Below are positions 34,223 to 43,142 of a stretch of 64,000 bases of DNA, in pieces. Source of the DNA: Bacteroidales bacterium UBA4333 (GTDB lineage Bacteria; Bacteroidota; Bacteroidia; Bacteroidales; Paludibacteraceae); contig DGTP01000006.1 of NCBI GenBank assembly GCA_002394335.1, forward strand, positions 1-64,000. The letters run 5' to 3'. Within the stretch, counting starts at the first letter, position 1; the number at the start of each line of letters is the position of its first letter. A model generated the notes under the pieces. The model searched no databases. It was given only the letters and a program-made list of their open reading frames with translations, and had not been told where the DNA came from. Position numbers and translations under genes: made by a program.

Positions 34223-34832
34223 TTTGCGAGAGGTATCTTGCCATGTACTTACCGAGAATGTCAAACTCGATATTCACCACCGTGCCCACCTCTATATATT
34301 TGAAATTGGTCTCCTCGTGGGTGTAAGGGATGATACAAACGGACACATAGCCTTTGCCCCCTTTTATATCGGGTTCACAAACGGTAAGACTCACTCCGTT
34401 GATGCAGACAGAACCCTTATCTACGCAGAAATACCCGCGCTCCACCATTTCTTTGGTCGAGTCATACTCGAAACGATAATACCAACTACCATCGGTCTCA
34501 TGCGCATCGACACAAACGGCTTTCTGATCAACATGACCTTGTACGATATGTCCGTCCAAACGGCCGCCCATCATCATCGACCGCTCTACGTTCACCCAGT
34601 CGCCTACTTTGAGCAGGTCAAGATTGGTTAACCGCAGCGACTCCTGCATTGCGGTGACGGTATAGAGGTCGCCCTCAATCTTCACCACTGTGAGACACAC
34701 ACCGTTATGCGCTACCGACTGATCAATACTCAGCGGTTCACCGAACGGGTTGCGGAGAGTGAAATGTTTATTCGTCTGCTCGGTCTCTATCTTGACAACC
34801 TGAGCCATTGTTTCTACTATTCCTGAAAACAT
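34203..34832 (-). CDS. ribE: Riboflavin synthase, alpha subunit
   Basis: 209 residues with two similar beta-barrel halves. MFSGIVETMAQV starts the first, with QSVAHNGVCLTVV and VNVERSMMMGGRLDGHIVQGHVD; the second begins KAVCVDAHETDG and holds VCINGVSLTVCE. It makes riboflavin from two lumazine molecules in the cytoplasm. The tail MNQMSK and spacer are repeat-derived. No FMN riboswitch is visible upstream. Confidence 0.96.
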   Translation of the reverse strand: MFSGIVETMAQVVKIETEQTNKHFTLRNPFGEPLSIDQSVAHNGVCLTVVKIEGDLYTVTAMQESLRLTNLDLLKVGDWVNVERSMMMGGRLDGHIVQGHVDQKAVCVDAHETDGSWYYRFEYDSTKEMVERGYFCVDKGSVCINGVSLTVCEPDIKGGKGYVSVCIIPYTHEETNFKYIEVGTVVNIEFDILGKYMARYLSQMNQMSK

Positions 34833-34861
34833 CTAATTTTTAATTTTGAATTTATATTTTT

Positions 34862-36310
34862 TTAATTCCTAAAGTACTTGCCTACAACGGGTAGCCCGGA
34901 AAGGGGAAAATCCTTTTTCGTCAGAACCAACAGATAGATGAGGAGCAATACAGTACCGATTGCCATGAGTACCCACATGTTGGACACATAATAGATGCGG
35001 ATGGCGTAATAGACAGCCAGCAGACCGATCGTCAATGCCGTGTAGCCGCCGATACTTTTTAGATCATATGGGATCGGGGCTTTCTTCTGACCGATGAAAT
35101 ACGACAGGAGCATGATCACGAAATAGCAAATAAGGCTGCTTCCGCAACTTGCCCAATAACCGATCAACGGCACACCGACAATCTGGAGCACCAGCGTGAT
35201 CACCAGACCGATGAGCGAGAAATACGCACCCCATTTGGTCTCGTCCGTCAGTTTGTACCAGAACGAGAGGTTGAAATATACGCCTTGGAAGACATATGTC
35301 CAGAGTACCACAGGAACAATCTTCAATCCCTCCCAATAAGCGCTCGATACGATATACCGGAAGATATCCAGATAGAAGATCACGCCTAACAAAATAAGAT
35401 ACGAGAAGATGATATAGTATTTCATCGCATCGGCGTACGCCTCTACCGACTGGCGGTCCTTGTGCTTGGCAAACACAAACGGCTCATAGGCATAGCGGAA
35501 CGCTTGGGTGAACATCATCATCACCATCGCCACCTTGAAACACGCACCGTAGATACCCAGTTGCGCTTGCGCATCCGCGCCCGTATATAGATAAGGAAAA
35601 AGAATGCGGTCCAATGTCTGGTTCATGATACCCGCCACACCCAATACCAGTAATGGCAATGAATAGCGGAGCATTTCTCTCAACACCTGCGCACTGAACT
35701 GTCCGCCTTTGGGCATCGTCATCGGCAGCAGACAAACTGTCTGGATTACCGTTGCAAGGATATTACTGAGGAAGACATAATACACATCTGTCTTATGCAA
35801 CACCACCAGAAACAGTACATTGAATCCGATATTAAGCAACACAAACAACAATTTGAGTGCTGCAAAAGCTATCGGACGCTTCTGATACCGCAAATATGCG
35901 AACGGAATGCAGGCAAAAGCATCTATCGCCACGGTGGCAAACATCATTTCTACAAACTCCGAATGATCGGGGTAACCCAAGATCTCGGCTATCGGCTGAT
36001 GAAAAACGACCACCAGCATGGTGAACAACGCACTGGAGCATAACAGCGTCAGAAATGCCGTCTTGTACACTGTCTTGGGGTCATAGTCCTCTCTGTTTGC
36101 AAAACGGAAGAAACCGGTCTCCATTCCATAGGTAAGGATTACCAGCAACAAGGCTGTCCATGCATAAATATTGGTGACAATACCGTAGTCCGCCGTGCGC
36201 GCCAAGGCGTAGGTATACAACGGAACCAACAGGTAGTTCAGAAACTTACCTATGATCGAACTCAACCCGTAGATGGCGGTGTCCTTCGCCAAGGATTTCA
36301 TTTCACTCAT
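34862..36310 (-). CDS. Oligosaccharide flippase (Wzx-like)
   Basis: 482 residues with about 14 membrane helices. Start region MSEMKSLAKDTAIYGLSSIIGKFLN is typical of MOP/Wzx proteins, as are YGIVTNIYAW and DRILFPYLY. TTG at 36313 precedes ATG 36310, which I chose. It probably exports O-antigen or another lipid-linked glycan. It follows rsmI by 14 bp on the same strand. Confidence 0.85.
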   Translation of the reverse strand: MSEMKSLAKDTAIYGLSSIIGKFLNYLLVPLYTYALARTADYGIVTNIYAWTALLLVILTYGMETGFFRFANREDYDPKTVYKTAFLTLLCSSALFTMLVVVFHQPIAEILGYPDHSEFVEMMFATVAIDAFACIPFAYLRYQKRPIAFAALKLLFVLLNIGFNVLFLVVLHKTDVYYVFLSNILATVIQTVCLLPMTMPKGGQFSAQVLREMLRYSLPLLVLGVAGIMNQTLDRILFPYLYTGADAQAQLGIYGACFKVAMVMMMFTQAFRYAYEPFVFAKHKDRQSVEAYADAMKYYIIFSYLILLGVIFYLDIFRYIVSSAYWEGLKIVPVVLWTYVFQGVYFNLSFWYKLTDETKWGAYFSLIGLVITLVLQIVGVPLIGYWASCGSSLICYFVIMLLSYFIGQKKAPIPYDLKSIGGYTALTIGLLAVYYAIRIYYVSNMWVLMAIGTVLLLIYLLVLTKKDFPLSGLPVVGKYFRN

Positions 36311-36311
36311 C

Positions 36312-36350
36312 AATCCTCAAATCTTCAAATTATCAAATCTTCCAATCTAT
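36312..36350 (-). repeat. GATTTGA-type repeats around the rsmI stop codon
   Basis: The minus strand reads repeated GATTTGA/ATTTGAAG words through the last rsmI codons and into the start of the flippase. They make the protein's tail DRLEDLII. Confidence 0.45.
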
Positions 36351-37044
36351 CTTGCTCCGGTTCTAAACCGGTCTTCAATTTTTCATTTCCTGCCACACAG
36401 ATCACAATTTCGCCTTTCGGGGGCACCGCCTCAAAATGGGCTGCCAACTCCGATAGTGTGCCGCGTTGCGTATCCTCGTGCACCTTGCTTATCTCGCGCG
36501 AGACAGAAGCCAGTCGATCTTCGCCGCACACTGCTGCCAACTGCTGAAGAGTCTTCACCAGCCTGTAAGGCGATTCGTAGATGATACATGTCTGCTCCTG
36601 CCGGGCAATAAAACCCAAACGGGTCTGACGTCCTTTCTTCTGAGGAAGGAACCCCTCAAAATAAAAGCGGTCGCAAGGCAAACCGGAGTCCACCAGTGCC
36701 GGCACAAAAGCCGTTGCACCCGGCAGGCACTGCACCTCTACGCCCTCTCGTACACACGCGCGCACCAACATGAAACCCGGATCACTGATACCCGGTGTTC
36801 CGGCATCGGAAATCAATGCTACATTCATTCCTCTGGCTATCCGCTGAGCCATCTCGTCCGAGGTCTCATGCTCGTTGAACTTGTGATGACTCTTCAACGG
36901 TGTGTGGATATCGTAGTGTTTCAGCAGAACCGAAGACGTACGCGTATCCTCGGCAAGGATCAGATCCACCTCGCCAAGGATGCGTATCGCACGTAGCGTG
37001 ATATCCTCCAGATTTCCTACCGGTGTCGGAACAAGGTATAACAT
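36325..37044 (-). CDS. rsmI: 16S rRNA (cytidine-1402-2'-O)-methyltransferase
   Basis: 239 residues. It methylates C1402 in 16S rRNA. MLYLVPTPVGNLEDITLRAI, LAEDTRTSSVLLKHYDI, SDAGTPGISDPGF and LPGATAFVPALVDSGLP are the SAM-dependent tetrapyrrole-methylase-like motifs. The start overlaps the upstream gene's stop (TGATG). Its last residues come from a simple repeat. It is slightly shorter than E. coli RsmI. Confidence 0.95.
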   Translation of the reverse strand: MLYLVPTPVGNLEDITLRAIRILGEVDLILAEDTRTSSVLLKHYDIHTPLKSHHKFNEHETSDEMAQRIARGMNVALISDAGTPGISDPGFMLVRACVREGVEVQCLPGATAFVPALVDSGLPCDRFYFEGFLPQKKGRQTRLGFIARQEQTCIIYESPYRLVKTLQQLAAVCGEDRLASVSREISKVHEDTQRGTLSELAAHFEAVPPKGEIVICVAGNEKLKTGLEPEQDRLEDLII

Positions 37045-37922
37045 CAACTGAAACGGCGTTGCAGTGCCGCCATGAAGAGCGTGTAAGCCGTTGACTCCTT
37101 ATCCCAATGGAAGGTATTGTCCAGCATCGTTACTGCATCTTCATAACTCTGGCACTTGTTGATCATATCCAATGTCTTCTGCATCTTCTCGCCGCTCTGC
37201 TCGAACAACTCGCGCTGGAACAGGAAACGGTCACCTAAAGAAATAGCCTGACGGATATCCGAAACAGGAGAACCGAACAACGTGGTTGCACGGGGCTGAG
37301 GTGCAGCGGCAGGTGCTACAGGCTCCGGCTTGATCTCTTCCCGGATCGGTGTCACCTCCGGCTCGGCTATCGGCTGAGCCACCTCAGGTATTATTTCTTT
37401 GACAGGCTCGAATAGCGATCCTTCCACAGGCTCTGCCACCGGTTCTGTCACCGGCACCAGATCCGGCATCTCGTCTATCGGCATGGCTACTGCGTCATCC
37501 AGATCAACAGCCTCCGGCAGATCATCTATCGACAGCGCAGGTTCTTCCACCACAGGCTCCTCTATAACAGGTTCGTCAAAGACCGGTTCCTCTATTACAG
37601 GTTCTTCTATCACAGGCTCTGCCACGATAGGCTCCTCTATAACAGGTTCCGCCGGTTTGGCAGTCTCCACTTTCGGTTCCTCCGCTTTCTTCGGCTCAGG
37701 GAACACCGTCGGCTTGTTGTCGATCTGCATCTGCACCATCTGCTGATTAGCGGCTACCAGCAGTGTCTCCATCTGCTGCAATTTGCCACGCAGATTGTCG
37801 TTCTCCTGATTAATGGTGTGCAGATTTTGCTCCAACTCTGCCACACGCTTATCCAAACTGTTCAGTTTCTGCTCTACGGTCTCTGTGTACGAGTTGAGAG
37901 CTTGAATCAAATCTTCTTTCAT
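37044..37922 (-). CDS. Coiled-coil protein with EEPV repeats, unknown function
   Basis: 292 residues, no signal peptide. Three parts: an N-terminal coiled coil (residues 1-70, KLNSLDKRVAELEQNLHTINQ), a middle of Pro/Glu repeats (about 75-135, PVIEEP in several copies), and a compact C-terminal domain (about 215-292, IRQAISLGDRFLFQRELFEQ) that I recognise as conserved in Bacteroidota but cannot name. The repeats are acidic, likely disordered, and vary by duplication. It lies in front of rsmI and 18 bp after the POT gene. Confidence 0.8.
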   Translation of the reverse strand: MKEDLIQALNSYTETVEQKLNSLDKRVAELEQNLHTINQENDNLRGKLQQMETLLVAANQQMVQMQIDNKPTVFPEPKKAEEPKVETAKPAEPVIEEPIVAEPVIEEPVIEEPVFDEPVIEEPVVEEPALSIDDLPEAVDLDDAVAMPIDEMPDLVPVTEPVAEPVEGSLFEPVKEIIPEVAQPIAEPEVTPIREEIKPEPVAPAAAPQPRATTLFGSPVSDIRQAISLGDRFLFQRELFEQSGEKMQKTLDMINKCQSYEDAVTMLDNTFHWDKESTAYTLFMAALQRRFS

Positions 37923-37940
37923 ATATTCGTTCTTTATTTT

Positions 37941-39482
37941 TTACTTGGTTGCATCTTCCAACTTGCCCATCATCGCGAACATGAAGATCGCTGCAATGAG
38001 ACATACGCCGATAAACACACTCCAGACGAGCCACAACGGCAGACTTCCCCAGAGGAATCCGCCAACCGATACCAGGAAGTTGCCTAACGCAGTGGCTACA
38101 AACCAGCCGCCCATCATCATTCCCTTGTATTGCGGAGGTGCCACTTTGCTCACAAAAGAGATACCCATCGGGCTGAGCAACAACTCTCCGAAAGTCAATA
38201 TCAGATAAGTTCCGATCAGTAGATTGGCATCGGCAAAAGCAGGTGTCTGACCGGCCGCCAACGCCGCCTCCTGGGCATTCGGAGTCAGAAGACCTATCGA
38301 ACCTCCTGCCATCACCGCATAAGCGGCGGCGGCTACAAGCATTCCGTAAGCGATCTTGCGGGGCGCACTCGGTTCTTTGCCTTTCTTTGCCAGAGCACCG
38401 AAGATAGCCATGCTGATAGGCGTCAATGCCACTACATAGAACGGGTTGAACTGCTGGAAGATAGGTGCCGAAACAGCCACTTCTGCCGGGCGGTTCAGGA
38501 ACTTATAGGCCAGCACTCCCAGTGCCACAACACCGATACAACTCCAGACAGTCTTGCTCTTTTTGCTTCCTTCGCCTACCAAACCGAAACATACATACAC
38601 CAGTATGGCAACCATCACCAGATTGACAATATCGAATGCCATCGCCTGGATACCCGTTGAAACAGGGGCTACGAACTTATCCGCAAAATAGGTCAAGGTC
38701 AGTCCGTTCTGGTGGAAAGCCATCCAGAAGAAGATCACCACGGCAAACACCAGACACAATGCCACAATCCTTTTCTTCGTCTGCTCCGGTGTCAGCGTCT
38801 CCACCTGCTGACCGCTGGCGGCAGCCTGCTTCGAGGTGTTCTCCACATGCTTGAACCATGGGCGGCACGCATAATAGATCGCTATACTCAGCACCAGTGA
38901 CAGACAAGCCACGCCGAAGGCAAAGTGATAACTGTCATTCACACTCACACCCATCGTCTGTTGCGCCCAATCCATAATCTTCACAGCTGCCGTCGGAGCG
39001 AACATCGCACCGATATTGATTGCCATATAGAACAGCGAGAAAGCGGCATCGCGACGGTCTGCATACTGCGGATCGTCATAGAGATTACCTACCATCACTT
39101 GCAGATTGCCCTTGAACAAACCGGTTCCGAAACTGATCAGCACCAACGCCGTGATCATAAAGCACATGGCCAATGCGGTGTTTCCACTCTCTACCCCGCC
39201 CATCGGCAAAGCCAAGAGTACATAACCTAAAAACATTACGATGATACCTATCGTCACGCACTTGCCGTAACCGATCTTATCGGCTAAGATACCGCCTATC
39301 AGCGGCAAGAAATATACAAATGCCAAAAAGGTCGAATAGATAGCTCCGGCGGCTCCTGCCGAAAGCCCGAAATTAGCGCGCAAGAACAGCGCAAACACGG
39401 CTAACATCGTGTAGTAGCCGAAGCGTTCGCCGGTGTTGGCTAACGCAAGAGCAAAAAGCCCTTTGGGTTGATTCTTAAACAT
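37941..39482 (-). CDS. Peptide:H+ symporter (POT/PTR family)
   Basis: 513 residues, at least 12 membrane helices. ANTGERFGYYTMLAVFALFL holds the E-x-x-E-R-like motif (GERFGYY) of POT transporters, LPLIGGILADKIGYGKCVTIGI matches the loop after helix 2, and DDPQYADRRDAAFSLFYMAINIGA the second signature. It imports di- and tripeptides with protons. ilvE lies 24 bp upstream. Confidence 0.93.
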   Translation of the reverse strand: MFKNQPKGLFALALANTGERFGYYTMLAVFALFLRANFGLSAGAAGAIYSTFLAFVYFLPLIGGILADKIGYGKCVTIGIIVMFLGYVLLALPMGGVESGNTALAMCFMITALVLISFGTGLFKGNLQVMVGNLYDDPQYADRRDAAFSLFYMAINIGAMFAPTAAVKIMDWAQQTMGVSVNDSYHFAFGVACLSLVLSIAIYYACRPWFKHVENTSKQAAASGQQVETLTPEQTKKRIVALCLVFAVVIFFWMAFHQNGLTLTYFADKFVAPVSTGIQAMAFDIVNLVMVAILVYVCFGLVGEGSKKSKTVWSCIGVVALGVLAYKFLNRPAEVAVSAPIFQQFNPFYVVALTPISMAIFGALAKKGKEPSAPRKIAYGMLVAAAAYAVMAGGSIGLLTPNAQEAALAAGQTPAFADANLLIGTYLILTFGELLLSPMGISFVSKVAPPQYKGMMMGGWFVATALGNFLVSVGGFLWGSLPLWLVWSVFIGVCLIAAIFMFAMMGKLEDATK

Positions 39483-39506
39483 AAATATCTAATTTTTAAT
39501 TTATTT

Positions 39507-40550
39507 TCACCTTTCAATCACCTCGCACCATCCGTGCTTGTCTTCGGCTCTGCCGTATTGTATATCTTTGAGCGAATGGTACAGGTCCGTCAATATCGGG
39601 CCGGGCTCTGTGCCGAAGGTATAGATCTTGTTCTTCTCAGGATCGACCACCTTGTCAATCGGACTGATCACACACGCCGTGCCGCAAGCCGCAGCCTCGC
39701 TCATCTCCGCCAGTTCCTCCAGCCGTATATGCCGACGTGTCACCTTGTATCCTTTCTCTCTCGCCAGCGTCATAAGGCTGTCATTCGTGATACTTGGCAG
39801 GATAGCTGACGACCGCGGAGTCAGGTACTCATACGTACCGCTTGGATGGCTGTCTCCGGCGACTCGCCGGATTCCTATAAAATTCGCCGCACTGCACTCA
39901 TCTATATATTTATGGTACTTGGCATCCAGGAACAGACAATCCATCCCTTGGGCATGCGCCGTTTCCGTTGCCCGGAAAGAAGCCGCATAATTGCCGCCTA
40001 CCTTGAACTGACCGGTGCCAAACGGCGCCGCTCTGTCCACGTGCCTGTTGACAACAAACGTCGTGCAATGGAACTTACCCGGATAGTACGGACCTATCGG
40101 CGAAGGAATGACGATGAACTCGAAGTCCCTTCCCGGACCCACACCCAGACGCGGCGTTGTACCTATCAGCAGCGGACGGAAATAGAGCGTCGCACCGGTG
40201 CCGTAAGGCGGTACGAAATCCATATTCTTCTCCAGTGCCAGACGGATAGCCCGTCCGAACAGTTCTTCCGGCACAGGTTTCATATACAGTCCTTCGGCAC
40301 TTCTTGCCATTCGCTTGGCGTTCTCGCGCCAGCGGAAAATACGGATCTTCCCGTCCACTCCGCGGAATGCCTTCAGTCCCTCGAACGCCTCTTGACCGTA
40401 TTGCAGACAAGTAGCCGAAACGTGCAGATGCAGATACTTGTCCTTTGTGGCGTACGGTTCTTCCCACACGCCGTCGTGGTATGCCGAGCGCACTATATAC
40501 TCCGGCTCGGTATAATGAAATCCTAATTTACTCCAATCAATCTCTTTCAT
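39507..40550 (-). CDS. ilvE: Branched-chain amino acid aminotransferase
   Basis: 347 residues, class IV PLP aminotransferase. PYGTGATLYFRPLLIGTTPRLGVGP, PLP Lys in FKVGGNYAASFRA, YIDECSAANF and AACGTACVISPID. It interconverts branched-chain amino acids and their keto acids. ATG at 40550 overlaps the WbqC stop by 4 bp (ATGA), so both are probably coupled. Confidence 0.96.
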   Translation of the reverse strand: MKEIDWSKLGFHYTEPEYIVRSAYHDGVWEEPYATKDKYLHLHVSATCLQYGQEAFEGLKAFRGVDGKIRIFRWRENAKRMARSAEGLYMKPVPEELFGRAIRLALEKNMDFVPPYGTGATLYFRPLLIGTTPRLGVGPGRDFEFIVIPSPIGPYYPGKFHCTTFVVNRHVDRAAPFGTGQFKVGGNYAASFRATETAHAQGMDCLFLDAKYHKYIDECSAANFIGIRRVAGDSHPSGTYEYLTPRSSAILPSITNDSLMTLAREKGYKVTRRHIRLEELAEMSEAAACGTACVISPIDKVVDPEKNKIYTFGTEPGPILTDLYHSLKDIQYGRAEDKHGWCEVIER

Positions 40551-41110
40551 CTCAAATGGTCGGTTGTCTCCGGCCCATATTCAAACAATTCATCTAATAT
40601 GCTTTTACCGTCTCCAAAAAAACGGTTCAAATCTTCGCCCCGCCAATCCGCAGTACACCGATAGCTGAATGCTGACTTCTGAAGGCTGACTTCTGAAGGC
40701 CTCTCATTCCGCATCAACGCCATGATCGTCTCATGTATCTCGCTGTTGAAATCCCATAAAAAACGGTACTCTTTCTCGTAAAACGGCTTGAAAAACTCCT
40801 CGTAGTAGTCAAAATACGGTGTGTTTTTATAAGTCGATACCAGCGAAATCCAATGTTGGTGTTGCCACCGGCTCTGGTAACTGATCTCGATGTCCCGCGT
40901 CAGTTGCTTATGCTCCACTTTCTTCACTGGCACGCTCAGCATAATCCCTTCGTACATCGTACATTTGTCCTTCGTACCTGAAATCGTGCAACGATTCCTA
41001 CAGGTCTGTTTCTCAAAGGACTCCAGCCCTTCGATCTCCACTTCCTCCGGAGCCGCCAGATACACTCTGTACCACTCCGTCGGTGCCATATATGCTATCG
41101 GTAATACCAC
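40547..41110 (-). CDS. WbqC-family protein
   Basis: 187 residues. WbqC-like proteins are found in O-antigen and surface glycan contexts and widely in Bacteroidota; function is unclear. IAYMAPTEWYRVYLAAPEEVEIEG matches the family N-terminus. I chose GTG 41110, which overlaps the lepB stop (TAGTG); the longer frame to 41182 lies wholly inside lepB. A 14-bp tandem duplication (40671-40698) encodes part of PSEVSLQKSAFSYR in an otherwise conserved region. Confidence 0.82.
   Translation of the reverse strand: MVLPIAYMAPTEWYRVYLAAPEEVEIEGLESFEKQTCRNRCTISGTKDKCTMYEGIMLSVPVKKVEHKQLTRDIEISYQSRWQHQHWISLVSTYKNTPYFDYYEEFFKPFYEKEYRFLWDFNSEIHETIMALMRNERPSEVSLQKSAFSYRCTADWRGEDLNRFFGDGKSILDELFEYGPETTDHLR
40671..40698. 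repeat. 14-bp tandem duplication in the WbqC gene
   Basis: GCTGACTTCTGAAG occurs twice without gap, preceded by a partial GCTGAAT copy. The unit is not a multiple of three, yet the frame stays open across it. Confidence 0.8.
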
Positions 41111-42468
41111 TATCTGCCTGTTGCTTTGCGTCCCAACCGCTCCCAGCGGATACCGTGCTTGTCTTTGTCGATACTCAGCCATATGAACACAGGCCTTCCC
41201 ACGATATGGTCCTCCGGCACAAATCCCCAGTAACGGCTGTCGGCACTGTTATGCCGGTTGTCGCCCTGCATCCAGTAGTAGTCCATCGCAAACTCATACT
41301 CCTCGCCTATCTTCATCGGCTTTTTCTCATAAGCGTCGGCTATGCGTTTGTAAAGCCAGTAGTTCTCCTCGGTTATCAGGATCTTATCCCCTTTCTTCGG
41401 GATATAGATCGGTCCGTAGTTGTCGCGATCCCAGTTGTTATGACCTAACGGATAGACCTCGCCGCCCATCTCCGATGGCTGTACGGTAATCGACACAATG
41501 TGCCCGTTCTTCGCCAACTCGTTTTTCATTTCTTTCGTCAGCGGGAAGATATACACATTCTCCTCCACACGGTGCTGATCCTCAATGGATATGCCCTGTT
41601 TCAGCAGATATTTCTCGCTCAGCACATACCCGTCCGTACGTACTATATAGTTCAGTTGTACCCCTTCTCTCTCCGGCTCACGCTGCCATTCTGACGGCTG
41701 ACAACTGATGGCTGACGGCTTCGTATAAACAATATTGTTGATTATACGCAAACTGTCCCCTGGTTCGCCCACACAACGCTTCACATAGTTCTCGCGCCTG
41801 TCCACCGGACGCACCACAATCTCGCCGAACACGTCTTTCCGTGCATGCACCACCTCTTTGCCATATACATGACACAGGGTATAGTAGTCCGGATTTTGGT
41901 ATTTGAGGCACACCGTGTCACCTGCCGGGAAATTGAATACCACTATATCCCCTTTCTTCGGACTCGTCCAGCCTTTCAACCTCTTGTACTCCCAGTGCGG
42001 CCAGTCGATATAACTCTTCCCTCCGCCTAACCACGCAGGCATCGTGTGTTGCGTCAGAGGCATGCTTAGCGGTGTCTGGGGCACTCTCGCACCGTAAGCC
42101 ATCTTGCTTACGTACAGAAAATCGCCCACACGCAGACTTTTCTCCAGACTCGAACTCGGAATCTGGTAGTTCTGGAAGATATACAGATTGATGAAATACA
42201 CCGCTACCAGCGCAAACACAATCGCATCAATCCATGAGCACAAGGTATATAGCGCAGGTTTGGTGTCCTTGTATTTACGCCACCAACCGTAGTTGATATA
42301 CTTGGTCGTGAACATATCCGCCACCAGCGGCAGTAACACCAGCCATCCCAAACTCTTCCAGTCGCCCCAGGCTACCCAGATCACAAAAACCGTGTACAGA
42401 GTTCCCCAGCAACCGGCTGCTATCCAGCCTTTCAGCGGCACATTGGCTATTCTCTCCTTAAAACTCAT
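41110..42468 (-). CDS. lepB: Signal peptidase I (large form)
   Basis: 452 residues, the long Bacteroidota form, with several helices in the first 100 residues. Catalytic Ser is in YQIPSSSLEKSLRVGDFLYV (Ser107 by the usual P-S-x-S spacing). Catalytic Lys is in YVKRCVGEPGDSL, and the later box is MQGDNRHNSADSRYWGFV. It cleaves signal peptides on the outer face of the inner membrane. A short repeat near 41691-41720 encodes SAISCQPSEW, absent from the conserved motifs. The 5' end overlaps dapB by 4 bp. Confidence 0.95.
   Translation of the reverse strand: MSFKERIANVPLKGWIAAGCWGTLYTVFVIWVAWGDWKSLGWLVLLPLVADMFTTKYINYGWWRKYKDTKPALYTLCSWIDAIVFALVAVYFINLYIFQNYQIPSSSLEKSLRVGDFLYVSKMAYGARVPQTPLSMPLTQHTMPAWLGGGKSYIDWPHWEYKRLKGWTSPKKGDIVVFNFPAGDTVCLKYQNPDYYTLCHVYGKEVVHARKDVFGEIVVRPVDRRENYVKRCVGEPGDSLRIINNIVYTKPSAISCQPSEWQREPEREGVQLNYIVRTDGYVLSEKYLLKQGISIEDQHRVEENVYIFPLTKEMKNELAKNGHIVSITVQPSEMGGEVYPLGHNNWDRDNYGPIYIPKKGDKILITEENYWLYKRIADAYEKKPMKIGEEYEFAMDYYWMQGDNRHNSADSRYWGFVPEDHIVGRPVFIWLSIDKDKHGIRWERLGRKATGR
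41691..41720. repeat. Imperfect CTGACGGCTGA repeats in lepB
   Basis: CTGACGGCTGACAACTGATG is followed by GCTGACGGCT, resembling the 14-bp words in the neighbouring wbqC. Encodes a variable loop. Confidence 0.55.
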
Positions 42469-43142
42469 AAACCTAATACCTCTTGCATTGTATGAAATCC
42501 TTTTTTACCTTTCAGCCACTCGGCGGCTATCACGGCTCCAAGGGCAAATCCTTTGCGCGACTTCGCGCTGTGGGTCAGAGAGAGACTGTCCACTTCGCTC
42601 TCCCAACTCACCGTGTGTATCCCCGGCACCTCGCCTTCACGGATACTCTCTATTGGCACTTCGCCGTGCAGTCGTTCGCACGCGCCCTTCAACTCCTCTG
42701 CCAGCGTCTTGGCAGTACCGCTCGGCGCATCCAACTTGTGGATATGGTGTGTCTCCACTATCGACGGCGCGTACTCCGGATACGCATGCATAATCTGTGC
42801 CAAACGTCTGTTCAGCGCAAACAAAATATTCACACCCAACGAGTAGTTACTCGTCCATATCAATCCCATGGAAAGCGGCATCTTGGCTTTCACGCCCTCT
42901 ACATCCCAACCCGTCGTGCCGCATACCACCGGTACACCGCGCTCCCACGAGCGCAGAATATTGTCTTCTGCTGTCGTGGGAGTGGTGAACTCTATAGCCA
43001 CATCGGCATCCGCAAAAACAGGACTGTCAAAATCGCAGATATTGTCTTTGTCTATGCGGGCTACAATGCGGTGCCCGCGCTCAAGGGCTGTCTCCTCGAT
43101 GATATGCCCCATTTTACCGTAACCGATTAGTGCAATCTTCAT
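42465..43142 (-). CDS. dapB: 4-hydroxy-tetrahydrodipicolinate reductase
   Basis: 225 residues, slightly shorter than E. coli DapB (273). It acts in lysine and diaminopimelate synthesis. Rossmann start MKIALIGYGKMGHIIEETA, GTTGWD, and HHIHKLDAPSGTAKTLAEEL with the catalytic His/Lys. The start overlaps the pectinesterase stop by one base (TAATG). Co-location with lepB is common in Bacteroidota. Confidence 0.95.
   Translation of the reverse strand: MKIALIGYGKMGHIIEETALERGHRIVARIDKDNICDFDSPVFADADVAIEFTTPTTAEDNILRSWERGVPVVCGTTGWDVEGVKAKMPLSMGLIWTSNYSLGVNILFALNRRLAQIMHAYPEYAPSIVETHHIHKLDAPSGTAKTLAEELKGACERLHGEVPIESIREGEVPGIHTVSWESEVDSLSLTHSAKSRKGFALGAVIAAEWLKGKKGFHTMQEVLGL

Noticed and set aside
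41111..41182. Longer N-terminus of the WbqC protein
   Set aside because: The 72 bp lie inside lepB. The family begins at the position encoded from GTG 41110.
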